DNA from: Elusimicrobiota bacterium | Lineage (GTDB): Bacteria; Elusimicrobiota; Elusimicrobia; UBA1565; UBA9628 | Length of the DNA: 6,193 nucleotides | Reading direction: 5' to 3' | Assembly (NCBI GenBank): GCA_016194625.1 | Contig: JACQBB010000150.1 | Location: 1 to 6,193, forward strand | Part shown: piece by piece, positions 1 to 5,183 of the stretch | Layout: each line of letters opens with the position of its first letter | Position numbering within the stretch: position 1 is the stretch's first letter | Translations under genes and position numbers: made by a program | The notes under the pieces: generated by a model | What the model was told of the DNA's origin: nothing | The model's database searches: none | What the model saw: only the letters and a program-made list of their open reading frames with translations

Positions 1-7
1 CATGATT

Positions 8-16
8 TGATAGGAT
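8..16 (+). promoter_or_regulatory. Extended -10 promoter of the TPR membrane protein
   Basis: TGA-TAGGAT at 8-16 fits a TGN-extended -10 (TANNAT-like). The expected start of transcription, about 7 nt after the hexamer, is near 23, only about 4 nt before the ATG at 27, so the mRNA would be leaderless or nearly so. No good Shine-Dalgarno lies in between (AGCGACCCCC). The -35 region falls outside the window. Two other genes here have the same arrangement, which supports the call. Confidence 0.45.
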
Positions 17-26
17 AGCGACCCCC

Positions 27-725
27 ATGGCACTCAAAGACAAGAAGCATTGGTCGGACCAGTCGGAAGCGGCGCGCGACGAGGTCCGCGACGCGGTGGA
101 AGAAGCCGTCGACTGGGTCATGACGCGCCGCCGCGAGGCGGCGATCGCGGCGGGCGGCGTCGCGATCGGCGCGCTCCTGCTCGGCGTATTCCTTTATGCC
201 CGCCAAGCGCGGACGAACGAGGCCTGGGACAAGCTTTCGCAGGCGGAGATCTACGCGTACTCCGGCCGCCCGGCCGACTCCGAGGCCGTGATCAAGCAGG
301 TGACGGACGGCAACGGCTCGCCCGCCGCCTCCGCGTTGGCCGATATGCTGGCCGGCGACCTGAAGTACCCGGGGGGGAAGTACGACGAGGCCGCCGCGTC
401 CTACGACAAGGCCGCCGCCGAGGCCCCCGAGGCCCTGCGCCCCTACGCGCTGGCCGAGAAGGTCCTGGCCCTGGAGGCCGCCGGCAAGTCCGCCGAATGC
501 GCGGCCGCCGCTCAGTCCTTCCTGGACGCGACCCCGGAGAACCTGCTGGCCGCCTCGGTCCACACCGCGCTGGCCCGCTGCCAGCTGGCCGCCGGCTCGG
601 CCGACGCCGCCAAGCAGACGCTGCAGCGCATCTCGCTGCAGTACCCGAACACGCCGTGGGCCGAATGGGCGACCGCCCGCCTCGCCGCTCCGGCCGCTTC
701 TCCCGCCTCGAAAGCCAAGAAATGA
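27..725 (+). CDS. Membrane-anchored TPR protein, YfgM/TPR_21-like
   Basis: This 232-residue protein has a charged cytoplasmic N-terminus (1-36, Lys/Asp/Glu/Arg-rich), one transmembrane helix at about 38-58 (IAAGGVAIGALLLGVFLYA) and an Ala-rich alpha-helical remainder. The remainder reads as three or so TPR-like helix pairs (about 101-134, 136-170, 174-208) with phrases such as GKYDEAAASYDKAAAEAP and ISLQYPNTPWAEWA. The Arg-rich stretch TRRRE just before the helix predicts N-in topology with the repeats on the outer side. This is the plan of YfgM, which in E. coli accompanies SecYEG and periplasmic chaperones; that role is known for the family and only inferred here. The tail (220-232) is Ala/Pro/Ser/Lys-rich and probably disordered. 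The ATG at 27 is preferred because the N-terminus is complete and a -10 element sits just upstream. The ATG at 120 would remove the N-terminal segment that precedes the helix. The gene appears monocistronic: hairpins and then a new promoter follow it. Confidence 0.85.
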   Translation: MALKDKKHWSDQSEAARDEVRDAVEEAVDWVMTRRREAAIAAGGVAIGALLLGVFLYARQARTNEAWDKLSQAEIYAYSGRPADSEAVIKQVTDGNGSPAASALADMLAGDLKYPGGKYDEAAASYDKAAAEAPEALRPYALAEKVLALEAAGKSAECAAAAQSFLDATPENLLAASVHTALARCQLAAGSADAAKQTLQRISLQYPNTPWAEWATARLAAPAASPASKAKK

Positions 726-731
726 GAGGGC

Positions 732-780
732 GGCGGAACACCCGCCGACGCTCGTCATCCTTTAAACGCTAAAGGATGAC
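732..780 (+). terminator. Two consecutive hairpins after the TPR gene, terminator-like
   Basis: Just after the stop codon a 5-bp stem GGCGG/CCGCC (732-736 with 742-746) is followed by a perfect 10-bp stem, GTCATCCTTT (754-763) with AAAGGATGAC (771-780), around a 7-nt loop. No U-tract follows, so this is not a canonical intrinsic terminator. It may be a Rho-assisted terminator, a 3'-end stabilising structure or a REP-like palindrome. The arm GATGAC (775-780) can also pair with GTCATC at 789-794, giving an alternative fold. Confidence 0.4.
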
Positions 781-827
781 ACTCAGGAGTCATCGACCGT
801 ATACGCATGACGAACAGATGACAACTG

Positions 828-856
828 TTGACACCATAAAAGGTCTTTGCTACATT
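828..856 (+). promoter_or_regulatory. Strong sigma70-type promoter of the major porin
   Basis: A perfect -35 TTGACA (828-833) is separated by 17 nt from a -10 TACATT (851-856), which is also TGN-extended (TGC at 848-850). The expected transcription start is near 863, leaving a leader of roughly 130 nt before the porin ATG. The odd palindrome CAACTGTTG (822-830) overlaps the -35 and could be an operator half, but nothing else supports that. Confidence 0.75.
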
Positions 857-881
857 TTGGCCGCCTCATAGCAGGCAAGGG

Positions 882-908
882 ATGCGCAGGATCGTGGCGC
901 TCCTGTAG
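882..908 (+). CDS. Possible 8-codon leader peptide in the porin 5' UTR
   Basis: An ATG at 882 opens a tiny frame, MRRIVALL, ending at TAG 906-908. It lies inside the predicted porin leader, 2 nt before the first arm of the leader palindrome. The purine stretch AGGCAAGG just upstream could serve as a weak ribosome site, but its spacing is poor. A short ORF directly before mutually exclusive hairpins is the layout of an attenuator, but no codon bias for one amino acid is seen, so chance is quite possible. Confidence 0.2.
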   Translation: MRRIVALL

Positions 909-910
909 TG

Positions 911-970
911 CGTAGGCCCCGCCGCAAGCGGGGTATGACGAACGAGTATCCCCGCAAAGCGGGGCTTACG
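911..970 (+). repeat. Palindromic leader element with two alternative folds (REP-like)
   Basis: Two small hairpins, CCCCGC/GCGGGG at 917-922/928-933 and CCCCGC/GCGGGG at 950-955/959-964, lie in tandem. The outer arms are also complementary: CGTAGGCCCCGC (911-922) pairs with GCGGGGCTTACG (959-970) over 12 positions if one G-U pair is allowed, while 928-933 can pair with 950-955. Two tandem hairpins and one long stem therefore exclude each other. The form resembles dispersed REP/BIME-type palindromes found between bacterial genes; whether it is dispersed in this genome cannot be seen from one window. It lies wholly inside the porin 5' UTR. Confidence 0.55.
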
Positions 971-980
971 AAACAACAAG

Positions 981-992
981 AGAGGATAAAGA
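981..992 (+). promoter_or_regulatory. Ribosome binding site of the major porin
   Basis: The purine-rich stretch 981-992 begins AGAGGAT. AGAGG (981-985) is complementary to the 16S 3' end, with 11 nt to the ATG at 997; the closer AAAGAG (987-992) could also serve. It is the clearest Shine-Dalgarno on the + strand of the window and contrasts with the apparently leaderless neighbours. Confidence 0.6.
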
Positions 993-996
993 GCAA

Positions 997-2406
997 ATGA
1001 AAAAGCTCCTGGGATCGACGTTGGCCCTGGCCATGTTCCTGCCGGCCGGTGCTAACGCTGAGTTGTTGAAGAACCTGAAGGTCGGTGGTCAGCTGGACGT
1101 CCAGGCGACCTCCGCGCAGAACGTGACGGACTTCCTGAGCGCCGCCACCAACGGCGGCGGCACTCCGGCGGTCAATCCGCAGGCCTCCGGCCGCGACCAT
1201 GTCGGCTCGGCGTTCACCCGCACGATGCTGAAGGTCGACTGGGACTTGCTGGACGACGTGCATGCTCGCATCTCCGTCGTCAAGGGCGACAACAAGAACG
1301 GCACGCCCCGCCCGTACGGTGGCAACTCCCAGACCGTCCAGAACGCCGCACTGGCGACCCCGCTGGTCACCGAAGCCAACGTCAAGATCGACAAGCTGTT
1401 CGGCTTCGCGGACACCACCATCGGCCGCCAGTACTACGGCAATCCCGGTGACATGGTCGTCTACTACGGCCCGCGCGACAACTACGGCCTGGGCGTGGAC
1501 GCGATTGATGCGTTCCGCTTCGACTGGAACGGCGAGAAGGTCGGTCTGACCGGCATCGCCGGCAAGATCGACGGCGCCAACGGCCTCGGCACCAACGTGG
1601 CTTCGGTGGACCTGCGCGGCCTCGTCGCCAACATCAAGGCGAACGACATGGCCTCGGGCTCCGCGTACATCTACAACAAGGAGACCCACAACACGTCGGC
1701 GACCGGCTCGGGCGCGTTCGACGGCAAGAACGACTTCCTCTGGGTCCTCGGCGTCAAGGGCAAGCTCGCCACGGGCGGCCTGACCGTCAACGGTGAGATC
1801 GCCAAGAACCTCGGCCAGAACCGCGCCGGCGGCACGCCGTACGTCGATGCCTCTTACTCGGGCTGGGCGATGCTGCTGAACGCGGCGTACAAGCTCGACC
1901 TCAACAACGTCGGCGCGATCACCCCGTGGGGTGAGTTCGGCTTCGGCTCCGGCCGCAGCCGCTCCAACACTAACCACAACGACGGCTGGGTGGACATCAA
2001 CTCCGACTACCGCCCCGGTGGCATCTACGGCCGCTTCGACAGCGACCTCGGCTCCACCCCGGCGAACAGCATCGCGCAGGCGGGCCTGTCCAACCGCACC
2101 ATCTACGGGTTCGGCGTCAAGGCGACCCCGGCTTCCCTCGCGAAGCTGACGGTCGGCGCGCAGTACTACCACTACGCGTTCTCTCGCACCTCGACCTTCA
2201 CGACCCCGGCGTCGATCGTTCAGTTCCCGCGCTCGATCGGCACCGAGTACGATGTCACGGCTGAGTGGAAGCATTCCGAGAACGTCGGCCTCAAGCTGAC
2301 GCTCGGCTCCTTCCAGCCCGGCGCGTACATCTACGCCAAGCGCCAGCCCAACGCCGCGGTTTCTCCCGCGACGCTGGCGGCGCTGGACACGACCATCCGC
2401 TTCTAA
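997..2406 (+). CDS. Major outer-membrane porin, alginate-export-like beta-barrel
   Basis: This 469-residue protein starts with a classical Sec signal peptide: MKK, then a hydrophobic core LLGSTLALAMFLPAG, and an ANA cleavage motif with signal peptidase I cutting after residue 21. The mature part alternates short amphipathic strands with Gly/Asn/Asp-rich loops, as in a transmembrane beta-barrel, and ends in TTIRF; a C-terminal Phe is the usual BAM recognition signal. GRQYYGNPGD (143-152) and GTEYD (from 415, about 55 residues from the end) resemble conserved spots of the alginate_exp/AlgE-like porins. No substrate can be read from the sequence. A near-consensus promoter, an SD site, uniform GC-ending codons and a strong terminator all suggest high expression, as for a major general porin. 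It is probably a distant paralogue of the next gene. The start is fixed by the signal peptide and the SD site. Confidence 0.85.
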   Translation: MKKLLGSTLALAMFLPAGANAELLKNLKVGGQLDVQATSAQNVTDFLSAATNGGGTPAVNPQASGRDHVGSAFTRTMLKVDWDLLDDVHARISVVKGDNKNGTPRPYGGNSQTVQNAALATPLVTEANVKIDKLFGFADTTIGRQYYGNPGDMVVYYGPRDNYGLGVDAIDAFRFDWNGEKVGLTGIAGKIDGANGLGTNVASVDLRGLVANIKANDMASGSAYIYNKETHNTSATGSGAFDGKNDFLWVLGVKGKLATGGLTVNGEIAKNLGQNRAGGTPYVDASYSGWAMLLNAAYKLDLNNVGAITPWGEFGFGSGRSRSNTNHNDGWVDINSDYRPGGIYGRFDSDLGSTPANSIAQAGLSNRTIYGFGVKATPASLAKLTVGAQYYHYAFSRTSTFTTPASIVQFPRSIGTEYDVTAEWKHSENVGLKLTLGSFQPGAYIYAKRQPNAAVSPATLAALDTTIRF

Positions 2407-2432
2407 GAATCCTTTAGAACGGACGTAAAAAG

Positions 2433-2466
2433 CCCCCCGGCCTATACGGCCGGGGGGTTCTTTTTT
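2433..2466 (+). terminator. Intrinsic terminator of the major porin
   Basis: A perfect 10-bp GC stem, CCCCCCGGCC (2433-2442) with GGCCGGGGGG (2448-2457), closes a TATAC loop and is followed directly by TTCTTTTTT (2458-2466). An A-run (2427-2431) precedes the stem, so it may also stop transcription from the other side. The U-tract runs straight into the -10 of the next gene. Confidence 0.92.
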
Positions 2467-2474
2467 GCTAGGAT
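2464..2474 (+). promoter_or_regulatory. Extended -10 promoter of the second porin, on the terminator tail
   Basis: TGC-TAGGAT (2466-2474) is a TGN-extended -10 with the same hexamer as the one at 11-16. The position expected for a -35 (about 2446-2451, ACGGCC) is inside the terminator stem and has no consensus, so the extended -10 would have to act alone. The expected start is near 2481, about 2 nt before the ATG at 2483, which implies a leaderless or near-leaderless mRNA. Confidence 0.5.
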
Positions 2475-2482
2475 TTCGGCCG

Positions 2483-3844
2483 ATGCGCATCGCCCTCGCC
2501 TTCGCGGTCCTCGTCTCGGCCACCGGCGCCCGCGCCGCCAGCCTGGACGTCACGGCGGCGTACAAGATGAAGGCGCTGTCGTACCGCAACCTCGACCTGG
2601 GCCGGGACGTCAACAACCACTCGTTCATCTCGAACGACGCGCGCCTGGGCTTGGCGGTGAAGAAGATCGTCCTCGAGCAGCGCGGGGGGGACGACACCAC
2701 GCTCGACCTCGGCCTGCTGCTGCACGCGGTCGGCGTGGCGGGCTCGACCGTCGCCGTCGCGACGCCGTTCGACCGCGCCGCGGCCTACTACCCGAACGCG
2801 ACCCTCCAGCCGTTCATCGAGAACGCGTACCTGAAGGTCGGCCGCCTGTGGGGCTTGCCGCTCGAGGCGACCTTCGGCCGGCAGAACTTCCGCCTGGGCT
2901 CCGGCCTGCTGCTGGACGACGACGGCGCGGGCTTCACCGGCGCGGTCGTCCGCGGCGAGTTGCCGTGGGGCGGCATGAAGGCCGAGGGCTTCGTGTTCCA
3001 GGACAAGAACCCCCAGGTCGGCGCGCCCAACAGTCTGACGCTGGCCGGCTTCTCGCTGGACCTGCCGACCGAGGGCGTGTGGCAGCTGAACCAGCTGATC
3101 GAGCGCGACCAGTCGTCCCAGCTGGTGTACGGCTGCAACTACGCCGGCAACCCGGACCTGGACGGCTGCATGGTCTCCAAGGCCCTGCGCAGCTTCACCA
3201 GCGCGCGCTACCAGATCTCCTACGGACCGATGGTGTTCGACGGCGAGGCCGCCCTGCAGAAGGGCGTCGCCACGCCGACCGGCCCGACGCCGGCCCCGAA
3301 CCACATCACCTACAACGGCAACGCGCAGGTCGTGCGCATGAAGTGGAAGCAGAGCCTGTGGCGCACGGGCGAGGGCGTGGCCCGCGTCTCGCTGGCGCGC
3401 GGCACCGGCGACGACGCCTCCACGCCGACGCGCGACGAGGCGTTCTTCCCGTCCCACGGACACCGCTTCAACGGCCTGGAGCGCGCCGGCTTCGGCGAGT
3501 TCTACGGCGCGACCCCGTACGACGCCTATGGCGGGAACTACTCCTCCTCCACCAAGAGCGGATTGCCGCAAGGCATCAGCGGCATCATGGTCGTGGGCGC
3601 CGGCTACACCCCGCCGGCCTACCACGGGTTCACCGTAGACCTCGACTTCTACCTGTACCAGGCCGAGAAGCTGGCCAGCGGCCCGCGCACGCTCGGCACG
3701 GAGTGGGACGCGCGCCTGCGCTACCCGATCCGCGACCAGTTCACGCTGGCGGTCGGCGCGGCGTACTTCAAGTCCGGCGTCATCACCGACGCGAACAAGA
3801 CCATCGCGCGGAAGTACTCGTTCGAAGCGTCCGGCCGGTTCTAA
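2483..3844 (+). CDS. Second outer-membrane beta-barrel protein, alginate-export-like
   Basis: This 453-residue protein is read from the ATG at 2483, which gives a clean signal peptide (MRIALAFAVLVSATGARA, cleavage after residue 18). An in-frame TTG at 2465 would add six residues in front of it and lies in the terminator T-tract, so it is rejected. The mature protein has the strand-and-loop pattern of a barrel and ends in FEASGRF with a terminal Phe. GRQNFRLGSGLLLDDDG (from 132) and GTEWD (from 405, about 48 residues from the end) match features of alginate_exp-type porins and correspond to GRQ and GTE in the preceding porin, so the two are likely ancient paralogues. Cys218 and Cys229 in a Gly/Asn-rich segment may form a loop disulfide once exported. 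No SD precedes the start; the promoter sits at the ATG. The substrate is unknown. An ordinary OprB/OprD-like porin is the main alternative. Confidence 0.82.
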   Translation: MRIALAFAVLVSATGARAASLDVTAAYKMKALSYRNLDLGRDVNNHSFISNDARLGLAVKKIVLEQRGGDDTTLDLGLLLHAVGVAGSTVAVATPFDRAAAYYPNATLQPFIENAYLKVGRLWGLPLEATFGRQNFRLGSGLLLDDDGAGFTGAVVRGELPWGGMKAEGFVFQDKNPQVGAPNSLTLAGFSLDLPTEGVWQLNQLIERDQSSQLVYGCNYAGNPDLDGCMVSKALRSFTSARYQISYGPMVFDGEAALQKGVATPTGPTPAPNHITYNGNAQVVRMKWKQSLWRTGEGVARVSLARGTGDDASTPTRDEAFFPSHGHRFNGLERAGFGEFYGATPYDAYGGNYSSSTKSGLPQGISGIMVVGAGYTPPAYHGFTVDLDFYLYQAEKLASGPRTLGTEWDARLRYPIRDQFTLAVGAAYFKSGVITDANKTIARKYSFEASGRF

Positions 3845-3856
3845 GAGCCGCCGGAA

Positions 3857-3873
3857 CGGGCCGTCCTGGCCCG
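3857..3873 (+). terminator. GC hairpin after the second porin
   Basis: CGGGCC (3857-3862) pairs with GGCCCG (3868-3873) around a GTCCT loop, 12 nt after the stop codon. There is no U-tract, so at best this is a weak or Rho-assisted terminator. Confidence 0.25.
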
Positions 3874-4345
3874 CCGCCGCAAACCCCCGACCCGACAGAC
3901 CCGAGGTCTCGGCGCGCGCCCGGACGGCCACCCGCAGGCCCGGAATGGTGACGCTGGAGTCAGCGGGCGTGGCGATGACGACACCTTGAACGGGCCTGGG
4001 AACCCTGGTCCGGAGCCCTCAAAAGCGGCGACGGCAACGGCGCTTGGAAGGGCTTCGGAAGGGCCTCCACGGCCTCGCCAGCGGCCGTTTGTGACTGTCC
4101 GGGACACGTTCTTGGGGCCGGGCAGGGAGGCCGAGCCGTTCACTTGAGGGGAAGATTCGATCGGGCCACTACCGATAATCAACGGCGCCGGTGAGTGCTG
4201 AACGGCGCCTCCGGGACCCGATACGGACTCTCCGGACACAGCCCGGATCTCCCGCCGCCTGGACGCAGCCTCGACGGGGGGGAGTTATCCCCAAAGACAT
4301 CCACGCTCTCTTGCCGTATGCGTGGCGTATGTGTCCGATGATTAC
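3874..4345. other. GC-rich intergenic stretch without a convincing gene
   Basis: I see no gene here on either strand. Open frames exist but lack ribosome sites, have Gly/Pro/Arg/Ser-rich composition, and follow the GC content of the DNA. Small structures present: a direct repeat AACGGCGCC at 4181-4189 and 4201-4209 (20-bp spacing); a direct repeat GGAAGGGC at 4046-4053 and 4057-4064; an odd palindrome TGTCCGGGACA at 4096-4106; a GATAAT hexamer at 4174-4179 without a matching -35; a run of seven G at 4276-4282 followed by AGTTATCCCC. The closing part contains two CGTATG words (4315-4320, 4326-4331) that look like weaker relatives of the CATATG sites beginning at 4346. Confidence 0.6.
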
Positions 4346-4436
4346 GACATATGTCTGTCCATATGTCACGGTTTGTGTCGTTAAAACGCTCATACCGGAC
4401 ATATGCACAGGTTCTGGACGGATGTTTTGACATATG
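4346..4436 (+). promoter_or_regulatory. Four GACATATG operator-like sites before the winged-helix gene
   Basis: The octamer GACATATG occurs four times in 91 bp: as the perfect palindrome GACATATGTC (4346-4355), in reverse orientation at 4360-4367 (CATATGTC), at 4398-4405, and at 4429-4436 where it overlaps the promoter just before the -10. The cores CATATG start at 4348, 4360, 4400 and 4431. The first two cores are 12 bp apart and the last two 31 bp, roughly whole helical turns. Such a cluster ending on the promoter of a gene for a DNA-binding protein suggests autoregulation. Confidence 0.6.
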
Positions 4437-4443
4437 CGATAAT
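4415..4443 (+). promoter_or_regulatory. Promoter of the winged-helix gene, leaderless
   Basis: The -10 GATAAT (4438-4443) is TGN-extended (TGC at 4435-4437) and lies 17 nt after a moderate -35 TGGACG (4415-4420). The expected start of transcription is about 4450, the A of the ATG itself. A perfect TTGACA at 4427-4432 is too close to the -10 to be its -35 and belongs to the fourth operator-like site. Confidence 0.6.
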
Positions 4444-4449
4444 TCGGTC

Positions 4450-5136
4450 ATGACCCCGCACAGGATCCGCTTGAAGATGCCCAACGGCGCCGAGCTCGAG
4501 GCCGAAGGCGACGCCGAGTTCGTGCGCGCCGAGCGCGCGGAGTTCCTACTGAGGCAGACGCCGGCGGCACCGGGGCCAGGCGCCGCGCAGGAGAGCGGGC
4601 GCGAGCCGCGCGTGGATTGGAACGCGGTGGTGGAGGCCAAGAACGGCGGCCTGGTCCTGCGGGGCAAGATCCCCGGGGCCGACAAGAGCGGCCGGGACGC
4701 GGCGCTGGTGCTTCTGCTGGCCTCGGACCGGCTCCTGAGCCTGCCCAAGCCCACGGCCGCCATGCTGGGCAAATGGCTGCGCGTCTCGGGGTATCCGGTG
4801 GGCCGCATCGACCGCACCCTCCAGGACGCGGTGTCCCAGGGCGAACTCCTCAGCTCCGGCAGCCGCCGGTCGCGGCGCTACGAGCTCACGGCCGCGGGCA
4901 ACGGACCGCTGACAGAACGACGACCGGGGCGTGATGCCGGAACGGGCCCGAAATCATTCTCCGGGACCCATCAAACGGCAACGGGGGAACGGAAAACGAC
5001 GACAACGGACGGCCTGCCTCCGAAACCTGTTACTACTGATAATATATATTATGTTACATTCAGACCCGGGAGAGACAGGAACGGAAGCTCGACAATCCGT
5101 TCGAACTTCGCGCGATTTCACTCGGGAAACGAATGA
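4450..5136 (+). CDS. Winged-helix DNA-binding protein with an aberrant C-terminal tail
   Basis: This protein of 228 residues is read from the ATG at 4450. An in-frame ATG at 4351 would add 33 residues but lies upstream of the -35 and among the operator-like sites, so it is rejected. Residues 5-35 form a short beta-hairpin plus helix (HRIRLKMPNGAELEAEGDAE then FVRAERAEFL). A Pro/Gly/Ala linker follows (37-54). Residues 80-150 read as a winged helix: helix 1 SGRDAALVLLLASDRLL, helix 2 PTAAMLGKWLRVSG, recognition helix about 116-132 (VGRIDRTLQDAVSQG), then a basic wing GSRRSRRYELTAAG. I do not recognise the exact family. It is probably a transcriptional regulator, possibly of itself through the GACATATG sites. 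From about residue 155 the sequence becomes Thr/Arg/Gly-rich and uses AGA, AGG, CGA, ATA and AAT codons, unlike the GC-ending codons before it. The tail may be read-through past a lost stop or a frameshift (TGA at 4910-4912 in the +1 frame). Confidence 0.72.
   Translation: MTPHRIRLKMPNGAELEAEGDAEFVRAERAEFLLRQTPAAPGPGAAQESGREPRVDWNAVVEAKNGGLVLRGKIPGADKSGRDAALVLLLASDRLLSLPKPTAAMLGKWLRVSGYPVGRIDRTLQDAVSQGELLSSGSRRSRRYELTAAGNGPLTERRPGRDAGTGPKSFSGTHQTATGERKTTTTDGLPPKPVTTDNIYYVTFRPGRDRNGSSTIRSNFARFHSGNE
5039..5060 (+). promoter_or_regulatory. AT-rich palindrome and possible extended -10 facing the repeat array
   Basis: A perfect 14-bp palindrome, ATAATATATATTAT (5039-5052), stands out in GC-rich surroundings inside the odd tail of the winged-helix frame. 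It is followed by TGT-TACATT (5052-5060), the same TGN-extended hexamer used by the major porin. No good -35 is visible. A start near 5067 would drive RNA into the downstream array. This is a candidate only. Confidence 0.28.
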
Positions 5137-5147
5137 TTATTCGCCCG
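5123..5147 (+). terminator. Hairpin across the stop codon of the winged-helix gene
   Basis: CGAAT (5130-5134) pairs with ATTCG (5139-5143) around GATT, and the stem continues after an AAA bulge with CGGG (5123-5126) and CCCG (5144-5147). It spans the TGA at 5134-5136. No U-tract follows directly; the nearest T-rich stretch is at 5168-5172. It is a weak terminator candidate. Confidence 0.25.
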
Positions 5148-5183
5148 AAACGACAGCGCACTTGAGGTTTTCTAAATTAGCAG

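Noticed and set aside
807..943. Direct repeat ATGACGAAC at 807-815 and 935-943 as a regulator site
   Set aside because: A single 9-mer pair on either side of the promoter is expected by chance, and the second copy lies in the loop of the leader palindrome.
850..2700. A 616-codon open frame on the minus strand opposite the major porin
   Set aside because: It is the antisense of a gene with a signal peptide, terminator and OMP C-terminus. Its product is Arg/Val/Gly-rich without recognisable domains, and the terminator palindrome lies inside it.
2468..3931. A 487-codon open frame on the minus strand opposite the second porin
   Set aside because: It is an antisense frame typical of high-GC coding DNA; there is no ribosome site and the composition is Arg/Ala/Gly/Val-biased.
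3841..4239. A 132-codon minus-strand frame in the intergenic stretch
   Set aside because: Gly/Pro/Ser/Arg-rich product with no domain, no SD, and no codon preference separating it from its surroundings.
4285..4409. DnaA-box-like words TTATCCCCA (4285-4293) and ATATGCACA (4401-4409) as a replication origin
   Set aside because: Each has one mismatch to TTATNCACA, there are only two, and no dnaA, dnaN or AT-rich unwinding region is present; the second is better explained by the CATATG series.
4141..5167. CACTTGAGG at 4141-4149 and 5159-5167 as a 9-bp target duplication around the winged-helix gene
   Set aside because: Many 9-mer pairs are expected by chance in 6 kb, no convincing terminal inverted repeats lie inside, and the enclosed gene is not a transposase.
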